From assembly GCF_002055535.1 (NCBI RefSeq), contig NZ_LN831034.1, positions 992,001 through 1,056,000 of the forward strand: 64,000 nt of DNA, in the 5' to 3' direction. The position numbers and the translations under genes were made by a program. Numbering within the stretch: the first letter of the stretch is position 1; the number at the start of each line of letters is the position of its first letter. Source of the DNA: Streptococcus pyogenes. Lineage in GTDB: Bacteria > Bacillota > Bacilli > Lactobacillales > Streptococcaceae. The notes beneath the pieces are model-generated. The model saw nothing but the letters and a program-made list of their open reading frames with translations. It did not search any database and was not told the DNA's origin. Shown one piece after another: positions 57,036 through 64,000 of the stretch.

Positions 57036-58850
57036 TTATTCTACTGTTACAGCTTTAGCCAAATTACGTGGCTTATCAACATCAAGTCCACGTTGTAATG
57101 AAGCGTAGTAAGCAATCAGTTGAGTTGGAATGACCATAGCAATCGGGGCTAGGAAAGGATGAACCTTATTGACAATAATGTCATCTCCCTCACGGTCAAG
57201 CCCTTCTTCCACAACTGTTAAAACATGAGCCCCACGGGCAGCAACTTCTTGAATATTACCACGCGTATGAGAGGCAACCAACTGACTAGACGATATTAAA
57301 GCGATTACTGGCGTGTCCTCCTCAATTAATGAAATGGTTCCATGTTTCAATTCACCAGCCGCAAAGCCTTCGCATTGAATATAAGAAATCTCTTTTAATT
57401 TCAAAGCAGCTTCCATCGCAACGTAATAATCATTGCCACGCCCGATGTAAAAAGCATTACGAGTAGTAGCTAGCAAAGCTTGAACCTTTTCTGCCACGAG
57501 ATCTTTTTCAGACAAAGTCGCCTCAATAGATTGGGCAACCAATGACAACTCATGTACCAAGTTAAAGTCAAGAGCTTCTTGCTTACCATTTGCCTCACCA
57601 ACTGCCTTAGCCAAAAAGGCAAGGGCAGCAATTTGTGCAGTGTAAGCTTTTGTAGACGCAACAGCAATTTCAGGTCCAGCATGAATCAACATGGTGTATG
57701 TTGCTTCACGTGATAAGGTTGATCCTGGAACGTTAGTTACTGTCAAACTCGGAATGCCCATAGCATTTGCCTTTACTAAAACTTGACGACTATCTGCGGT
57801 TTCTCCTGATTGGCTTAGTAGAATAAACATTGGTTTCTTGCTAAGCAGAGGCATGTGGTAACCCCACTCAGAAGCCACGCCCAACTCAACTGGTGTATCT
57901 GTCAATTGCTCAAGCATATTTTTTGTTGCAAAACCAGCATGGTAGGAAGTCCCTGCCGCTAAAATATAAAGACGGTCAGCCTCTTGGATAGAGGTAATGA
58001 TAGCCGGATCAACCTGTACGTTACCAGTTTCATCTGCATAAGTTGAAATTAATTGACGCATTACGGTTGGTTGCTCATCAATTTCTTTCAGCATATAGAA
58101 AGGATAAGTCCCTTTGCCAATATCAGATAAGTCTAATTCAGCAGTGTAGGAATCTCGTATCAGCTCTTTACCATCGTAGTCTGTAACAGTTACCTTATCT
58201 TTGGTTAAAATAACTAGCTCCTTATCATGAATTTCCATAAATTCACTGGTTTCACGAATCATGGCCATGGCATCTGAACAAACCATGTTGTAACCTTCAC
58301 CAAGTCCAATCAACAATGGAGACTTGTTTTTAGCCACATAAATAGTATCAGTTGCTTGGCTATCCATTAATGCAAAGGCGTAGGAACCTTCAATAATGCT
58401 TAAAGATTTTTTAAAAGCTTCCAGTACTGACAACTTGTCTTCTTCCACAAATTTTCCAATCAAGTGTACTGCAATCTCAGTATCTGTCTGCCCCTTAAAA
58501 TCATGTCCAGCTAGGAACTCTGTTTTAATGTGAAGGTAATTTTCAATCACACCATTATGAACAAGTACAAAACGTCCAGTTTGTGACGTGTGAGGATGGG
58601 CATTATCCTCTGTTGATTGGCCATGCGTTGCCCAACGGGTGTGACCAATCCCTGTTGAACCAGCAACATCAATGCCAATCTTGGCACGCAAATCAGCAAT
58701 CCGCCCCACTGATTTAATCAAGTTTGTTTGATTGGCATTAGCCACAAAAATTCCTGCTGAATCATAACCCCGGTATTCAAGCTTTTCAAGGCCTTGCATT
58801 AAAATATCCGTTGCATTGCGATTTCCAACAACTCCAACAATTCCACACAT
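57036..58850 (-). CDS. glmS: Glutamine--fructose-6-phosphate aminotransferase (isomerizing)
   Basis: 604 aa. N-terminal glutaminase with catalytic Cys2 after Met removal in MCGIVGVVGNRNATDIL and GIGHTRWATHG; two C-terminal SIS domains with LAAGTSYHAGFATKN and ILLSQSGETADSRQ. The C-terminus DKPRNLAKAVTVE is the family signature. It makes glucosamine-6-phosphate, the entry to cell wall and hyaluronate precursors. Ribosome site region TAAGGTAATTAAG. No glmS ribozyme is visible; the promoter instead lies between two NagR-type operators, so control is probably by a GntR-family repressor that senses amino sugars. Confidence 0.97.
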   Translation of the reverse strand: MCGIVGVVGNRNATDILMQGLEKLEYRGYDSAGIFVANANQTNLIKSVGRIADLRAKIGIDVAGSTGIGHTRWATHGQSTEDNAHPHTSQTGRFVLVHNGVIENYLHIKTEFLAGHDFKGQTDTEIAVHLIGKFVEEDKLSVLEAFKKSLSIIEGSYAFALMDSQATDTIYVAKNKSPLLIGLGEGYNMVCSDAMAMIRETSEFMEIHDKELVILTKDKVTVTDYDGKELIRDSYTAELDLSDIGKGTYPFYMLKEIDEQPTVMRQLISTYADETGNVQVDPAIITSIQEADRLYILAAGTSYHAGFATKNMLEQLTDTPVELGVASEWGYHMPLLSKKPMFILLSQSGETADSRQVLVKANAMGIPSLTVTNVPGSTLSREATYTMLIHAGPEIAVASTKAYTAQIAALAFLAKAVGEANGKQEALDFNLVHELSLVAQSIEATLSEKDLVAEKVQALLATTRNAFYIGRGNDYYVAMEAALKLKEISYIQCEGFAAGELKHGTISLIEEDTPVIALISSSQLVASHTRGNIQEVAARGAHVLTVVEEGLDREGDDIIVNKVHPFLAPIAMVIPTQLIAYYASLQRGLDVDKPRNLAKAVTVE

Positions 58851-58903
58851 CTTAATTACCTTAACAAGTTCGTTAACTTGCTACTTTCTCTCATAATTTC
58901 AAT

Positions 58904-59002
58904 AATTGGTATAGTCTAATTATACCGATAAAAACATTATGTTTACAGTATATAATATCCACAATGTCTTGTCAAACATAAAATTGGTATAGTCTAATTA
59001 TA
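58904..59002 (-). promoter_or_regulatory. glmS promoter between two NagR-type operators
   Basis: Promoter on minus: TTGACA (58970-58975), 17-nt spacer, TATACT (58947-58952). Identical 21-bp direct repeats, core GGTATAGTCTAATTATA, lie at 58904-58924 (in the leader) and 58982-59002 (upstream of -35), with identical spacing of 78 bp. On the minus strand the core reads ATTAGACTATACC, close to the streptococcal NagR (dre) site. Confidence 0.82.
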
Positions 59003-59036
59003 AAAAAAGTAGAGTAGCCTGACAACTACTCTACTT
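59002..59036 (-). terminator. Terminator after the signal-peptidase-like gene
   Basis: AAGTAGAGTAG and CTACTCTACTT with an 8-nt loop, followed by TTTTTT on the minus strand. The stem includes the final codons and stop of the gene, and the terminator abuts a NagR repeat. Confidence 0.9.
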
Positions 59037-59583
59037 CTACAAATCCAAAATCGCTGAGAGGCAAAACTCTAAAGGTCACTAAACCTTTAATCTGCGAGGC
59101 ATTTATTAACCCAAATCGACGACTGTCATTCGTATTTTTCCGGTTATCATTCAAAAGAAGATACTTCCCCTTAGGAACTTTTTGATACTTATCAGCTGTG
59201 ATGGTAGCAACTGTAAAATCATCTGTATACAATGTGCCAAACGGTGCATGATTCAAGTAATGTGCTTTCATCTTTTCAAGGTAAGCCTGTGACTCTACCA
59301 TATTATTGAGGTAAAAAATATCGTCCATATAAGTCACGCTATCGCCTTCAACAGCAATGACTCGACTGACATAATCTTTTTTTCCAACTCTATAAACCAC
59401 AAAATCTTTATATTTGGGCTGAATATTTTTTTTGATTGTGACTAAATCACCACTCTTTAAATAAGTATTAGCTGTTTCTGGAGAAACTTTAAAAGTTGAA
59501 AAAACAAAGATTCTCAACAAAATAGCCCCAATAATCACAATTAATAACAATAATATATTTCTTATAAAATCTCGCTTTACCAT
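59026..59583 (-). CDS. Signal peptidase I-like protein with altered catalytic residues
   Basis: 185 aa, S26 family architecture: one TM segment (~9-28) then an extracellular beta domain. Box B reads FKVSPETANTYLKSGD (31-46), aligning with FQIPSGSMMPTLLIGD of E. coli LepB; Thr37 falls where the nucleophilic Ser should be. Box D reads YVSRVIAVEGDSV, with Ser73 where KRxxGxPGD has the catalytic Lys. Box E-like LLLNDNRKNTNDSRRFG is kept. So it looks like a non-catalytic homologue, as known for SipA at pilus loci, rather than an active peptidase. Checked against the DNA: GTC-AGT-CGA codes V-S-R. Single gene with terminator. Confidence 0.82.
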   Translation of the reverse strand: MVKRDFIRNILLLLIVIIGAILLRIFVFSTFKVSPETANTYLKSGDLVTIKKNIQPKYKDFVVYRVGKKDYVSRVIAVEGDSVTYMDDIFYLNNMVESQAYLEKMKAHYLNHAPFGTLYTDDFTVATITADKYQKVPKGKYLLLNDNRKNTNDSRRFGLINASQIKGLVTFRVLPLSDFGFVEVE

Positions 59584-59746
59584 ATTAACTCCTAGTCTAT
59601 TGTCTTATTATACCATGTTCTAAGCTAGAAAAAAAGTAAACAATTTTTGATCAATACCAATAAACGTTACTCATTCTGTATAAAATACAAACTTAGACTC
59701 ATTAAAGTAAATTAACAGTAGTGAATTAACATGATATTTTTGATAT

Positions 59747-59780
59747 CAAAAAAGGTTAGAATATTGCCTTCTAACCTTTA
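59747..59780 (-). terminator. Terminator after pyk
   Basis: AAAGGTTAGA and TCTAACCTTT around a 9-nt loop, then TTTTTT on the minus strand. Confidence 0.92.
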
Positions 59781-59800
59781 GGTAAATAGTTATAACACAT

Positions 59801-61303
59801 TTATTTTACTGTACGAACACGCATAGTATTCGTTCCACCAGTACCAACTGGAACACCAGCAACAATAACAATATTATCCCCAGATTGAACTAAGCCTGCC
59901 TCCACAGCAACACGCTCTGCTACTTCAAACATGTCATCAGTAGATGCAGGTTTTTCAGCAAGAACAGGAATAACACCCCAGTTAATCATCAAAGCACGTT
60001 GTACTTTTTCATCAAATGTTACAGCTAAGATGTCCGCATCTGGACGGAATTTAGAAATCGCACGAGCTGTATTACCTGTCTCAGTAATAGTCACAACAAG
60101 TTTGATGTCCATTGAATGAGTGGCATCTTTAACAGCTGAAGCAATAACATCTGTTTTATTGGTACGTGGGAAGGCAGATGAATCTAAACGACCATATTCG
60201 TTAAGAAGAGTTTGTGCATTACGATCAATAGTCGCCATTGTACGAACAGATTCAACCGGGTATTTACCGTTAGCTGACTCTCCTGAAAGCATTGTTGCAT
60301 CAGTACCATCGATAACAGCATTGAAGACGTCAGATACTTCAGAACGTGTCGCACGTGGTTTTTCAGTCATTGTTTCAAGCATGTTTGTTGCTGTGATAAC
60401 TGCTTTACCAGCTGCATTCACTTTAGTGATAATCATTTTTTGGAAAACTGGAACCATTTCAAATGGTACTTCGATACCCATGTCGCCACGTGCAATCATG
60501 ATACCATCAGCAGCTTCGATGATTTCATCAAGATTATCGATACCTTGTTGGTTTTCAATCTTAGCAAATAATTGCACATGGTCGTTACCAGTTTCGCGAC
60601 AGATTTCACGAACTTCCTCAACGTCTTTGGCTGTACGAACAAATGAGATTGCAATAAAGTTAAGTCCTTGTTCAAGACCAAAACGGATATCAGCATTGTC
60701 GCGTTCCGCAAGTGCTGGGAAAGGAATTTTAGTGTTAGGGATATTAACACCTTTTTGTTTAGCAATAATACCGTCGTTTTCTACTTCAACGATAAATTGA
60801 CGTGTTGCGATATCTTTGTCGATCACTTTCAAACCAAGTTTACCATCATCGATAAGAATAGTATGACCTACTTCTACTTCATCGTAGATGTCAAGGCTAC
60901 CAGCAACGTTCAAAGCAATAACATCGCGAGTTGATTGAATACCTTGTGTAGTCGCTACACGGATTTTTTCTCCAGTAACATAGCTAAACTCTTTAGCATC
61001 ATCTGCAAACAATTCCGTACGCATTTCAGGACCTTTAGTATCCAAAAGGAAACCAACTTTTTGACGAGCAATTTCTTCTGCAAGGCGAACAGTTGCCATA
61101 CGGTCACCTTGCTCTTTGTGGTCACCGTGTGAGAAATTGAAACGGAAAACATTCGCACCAGCTTCAATTAATTCAGCGATTTTTTTTGCTGATTCTTCAA
61201 CATCAAGTTGACCAGCCCAGTAGCCATCTTCTCCGTATTTTTTACCACCACGGATTTCAACCGCAGGACCAAGTGTTGCAACGATTTTTACGCGTTTATT
61301 CAT
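59801..61303 (-). CDS. pyk: Pyruvate kinase
   Basis: 500 aa. Converts PEP and ADP to pyruvate and ATP, last step of glycolysis. FRFNFSHGDH, LLDTKGPEMRT, the catalytic-lysine region HVQLFAKIENQQG, GIMIARGDMGIEVP and ITATNMLETM are in place. The C-terminal allosteric domain is present. Single cytosolic copy expected in streptococci. It follows pfkA by 62 bp, forming the pfkA-pyk operon common in lactic bacteria. Confidence 0.97.
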   Translation of the reverse strand: MNKRVKIVATLGPAVEIRGGKKYGEDGYWAGQLDVEESAKKIAELIEAGANVFRFNFSHGDHKEQGDRMATVRLAEEIARQKVGFLLDTKGPEMRTELFADDAKEFSYVTGEKIRVATTQGIQSTRDVIALNVAGSLDIYDEVEVGHTILIDDGKLGLKVIDKDIATRQFIVEVENDGIIAKQKGVNIPNTKIPFPALAERDNADIRFGLEQGLNFIAISFVRTAKDVEEVREICRETGNDHVQLFAKIENQQGIDNLDEIIEAADGIMIARGDMGIEVPFEMVPVFQKMIITKVNAAGKAVITATNMLETMTEKPRATRSEVSDVFNAVIDGTDATMLSGESANGKYPVESVRTMATIDRNAQTLLNEYGRLDSSAFPRTNKTDVIASAVKDATHSMDIKLVVTITETGNTARAISKFRPDADILAVTFDEKVQRALMINWGVIPVLAEKPASTDDMFEVAERVAVEAGLVQSGDNIVIVAGVPVGTGGTNTMRVRTVK

Positions 61304-61365
61304 TTTACTCTGAAACTCCCTTATTTTTTTGTCAATAATTGACGATTTAACAATTTTAACTAAAC

Positions 61366-62397
<1,032 letters not shown>

Positions 62398-62413
62398 TTA
62401 ATTTAACGGTCTT

Positions 62414-62422
62414 ATTATAGCA
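62414..62422 (-). promoter_or_regulatory. pfkA promoter, extended -10
   Basis: TGCTATAAT on the minus strand (62414-62422), about 35 nt before the pfkA ATG. The -35 is weak. Confidence 0.6.
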
Positions 62423-62458
62423 CATTCATTTGCAAAATACTTCACTAATTGTCCATTT

Positions 62459-64000
62459 TTATCGAAAAACCGTTTTCAGAACAAAAGGACGAAGTTTTTC
62501 CTTTAAATTCTCTGTTACATGAACCTGAATCTTAGTTAATGCAATTGTTTCCTTATTTTTTTGATAGTGAATAACAACTGGAGTCGTTCCTGGAAAGGCA
62601 CCTAAAATCTCAGAAATTTGGGAATCAAACTGATGGTTTTCAACTAATAACCAATATTTTTGACTAATAGCCATTTGCACTTGCTGACACACCATCTGCA
62701 GTCGATGGTCTCTTTCTTTTATTCTACCTTTTAAGTAATAGAATTCTCCTTCTTTTAATTGGTCTTTATAAATGGCATACTCTTGTGGAAAAAGTGTGAC
62801 ATCGAGCTTTTTCTTAGTGTCATTCACACTTAAAAAAGCCATTTGCTGCCCACTTGTTTTGGTTCTAATGATCCTAATGCTATCTATTTGAATCAGTACG
62901 ACTGCTTCGCTTTCTTTGACTAACTGTGAAATAGGAGTAAAAGTTTGGGTACTTTTCTCAGCAATATCAATTAAAGGATGCTTGCTCATGCCAACTCCAA
63001 CGATCTCCTGTTCCAAAGAATATTTTTCAGTTACTGAGTAATCTTTCGTATCTACCCAACTAAAGGAAGAATCTGAAAAAAGAGAACCAAGCTCATTAAC
63101 AAATACCAGTAAACCATCCAAATTGTCCAGAATTTTTTTACGGTTAGGCTCAAAGCAATCAAACAGACCTATTTTTATCAGAGGCTCAAGGAAAACCTTT
63201 TTTTGATATTTTTCTGGAGTTCTAGTGAGAAAATCCTCTACGCTATTAAATGGTCTTTGCTCGATAATCCAATAAGCAAAATCCCTTGGCAACCCCTTAA
63301 TATTTTTCAGCCCCATGTAAATCTTGCTAGCTTCAATTTTATCAGTGTAAGGAATACTATTAATGGTAACTTGCGCTACTTGAAAATCTGATTCTAGAGC
63401 ATCTGTGATATAGTCACTGCTAGAATAATTCATCATGATATCGTAAAAAACAGCCGGGTAATGGGCTTTGAAATAAGCCAATTGAAAAGCTAAAGCTGAA
63501 TAGGCAAAGGCATGGCTGCGGTTAAAACCATAACCTGCAAATTTTTCCATCCGTTTAAAAAGTCCTCTAGCTGTTTCTTCAGCTCTCCCTAGGTGCTTAG
63601 CAGAAGCAATAAAGTCTTCTTCCATTTTTTGCATTTCTTGTAGATTTTTTTTAGACATGGCACGCCTTAACAAGTCGGCCTTGCCTAACGTAAAACCAGC
63701 ATAAACCTGTGCAATCTGCATAACTTGTTCTTGATAAAGCATAATACCGTAAGTTGGCTCTAAAATGGGAGCAATCACAGGATCAATCAAATCAATTTTT
63801 TCTTGTCCTTCTCTTCGTTTAATGAAATTAGTGGTATAGTCACTTGCCCCTGGTCTATTTAGACTGGTAGTGGCAACAATTTCTTCAAAACGTTGTGGCT
63901 TAATCCGTTTTAAAAGATTAATAGCACCATTTTGTTCAAATTGGAAAATTCCCTTGGTATCCCCTTTAGCAAAAAGTGCCAACGTTTGCGGGTCTTCTAA
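62459..64000 (-). CDS. dnaE: DNA polymerase III alpha subunit DnaE, 3' part
   Basis: The frame is open from the stop at 62459 to the window edge, so only the C-terminal ~513 residues are seen; no start is present. Visible parts are the end of the palm/fingers region (FAKGDTKGIFQFEQ, INLLKRIKPQRFEEIVATTSLNRPG, YGIMLYQEQVMQIAQVYAGFT), the helical bundle with LLRRAMSKK and AGYGFNRSHAFAYSALAFQ, an OB-fold and a C-terminal tail. The PHP domain and catalytic acidic residues lie beyond the window. DnaE is the lagging-strand and repair replicase in Firmicutes that also have PolC. Confidence 0.95.
   Translation of the reverse strand, partial: LEDPQTLALFAKGDTKGIFQFEQNGAINLLKRIKPQRFEEIVATTSLNRPGASDYTTNFIKRREGQEKIDLIDPVIAPILEPTYGIMLYQEQVMQIAQVYAGFTLGKADLLRRAMSKKNLQEMQKMEEDFIASAKHLGRAEETARGLFKRMEKFAGYGFNRSHAFAYSALAFQLAYFKAHYPAVFYDIMMNYSSSDYITDALESDFQVAQVTINSIPYTDKIEASKIYMGLKNIKGLPRDFAYWIIEQRPFNSVEDFLTRTPEKYQKKVFLEPLIKIGLFDCFEPNRKKILDNLDGLLVFVNELGSLFSDSSFSWVDTKDYSVTEKYSLEQEIVGVGMSKHPLIDIAEKSTQTFTPISQLVKESEAVVLIQIDSIRIIRTKTSGQQMAFLSVNDTKKKLDVTLFPQEYAIYKDQLKEGEFYYLKGRIKERDHRLQMVCQQVQMAISQKYWLLVENHQFDSQISEILGAFPGTTPVVIHYQKNKETIALTKIQVHVTENLKEKLRPFVLKTVFR

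Noticed and set aside
57036..59002. glmS ribozyme upstream of glmS
   Set aside because: No ribozyme core is visible; the leader is short and holds a NagR-type repeat instead.
60120..60800. Plus-strand 226-aa frame opposite pyk
   Set aside because: Antisense to a full-length, highly expressed glycolytic gene with biased codon use, which often leaves long opposite frames; no ribosome site.

Overview
The window is low-G+C Firmicute chromosome and reads as Streptococcus pyogenes (group A streptococcus) or a very close pyogenic relative. The evidence is a CAMP factor gene (cfa), ciaRH, a Gls24/Asp23 stress operon, a glycine riboswitch in front of an alanine/glycine symporter, and housekeeping genes of streptococcal type. 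Species was judged from protein sequence and gene content by eye, without a database search. I see no rRNA, tRNA, CRISPR array, prophage or intact insertion sequence. Most genes lie on the minus strand.

Region by region: (1) 1-1175, 3' part of a cardiolipin synthase. (2) 1260-9204, formate-THF ligase with its own promoter, then a seven-gene operon read leftwards: LipL-like acyltransferase, Old Yellow Enzyme, luciferase-like monooxygenase, GcvH-like lipoyl carrier, zinc macrodomain, SirTM sirtuin, LplA ligase. This is the lipoylation-dependent ADP-ribosylation module and the most distinctive system here. (3) 9406-11257 (+), coaB, coaC and an ECF S component (coenzyme A supply). (4) 11433-13151, phosphoglucomutase. 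(5) 13364-18585, nucleoside ABC transporter and cytidine deaminase, followed upstream by a decayed deoC relic (18604-19006). (6) 19238-23423, a 16S rRNA methyltransferase, coaA, rpsT and ciaRH. (7) 23769-31511, pepN and the phoU-pstB-pstB-pstA-pstC-pstS phosphate uptake operon. (8) 31650-36313, rsmF, an inositol-phosphatase-like gene, a UPF0223 gene, spxA, ribF and truB. (9) 36429-43533, a DUF2130 protein, a FUSC-like membrane protein, an orphan HsdS-like half subunit and an ABC exporter with a divergent TetR regulator. (10) 43676-46867, a BusR-like regulator and the gls24 envelope-stress operon. (11) 47231-52755, pcrA, the glycine riboswitch with its symporter, and the manganese exporter mntE. 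(12) 53124-56840, CAMP factor, an amino-acid ABC transporter and yjdM. (13) 57036-64000, glmS between two NagR-type operators, a signal-peptidase-like gene lacking the usual Ser/Lys dyad, pyk, pfkA and the 3' part of dnaE.

Themes: the window joins cofactor-linked stress signalling (lipoate, flavin, ADP-ribose), envelope and osmotic stress (Gls24, BusR-like, CiaRH, Spx), CoA and nucleoside salvage, and control of sugar metabolism (glmS, pfkA-pyk, and cre-like sites at cfa). Many operons end in clear intrinsic terminators, several with the stem overlapping the last codons.

Gene-free stretches over 300 bp are 18586-19237 (deoC relic), 23424-23768 (ciaRH promoter), 46868-47230 (gls24 leader), 49550-50077 (glycine riboswitch), 52756-53123 (hairpins, cfa terminator) and 53898-54266 (cfa promoter). 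Each has its own entry.
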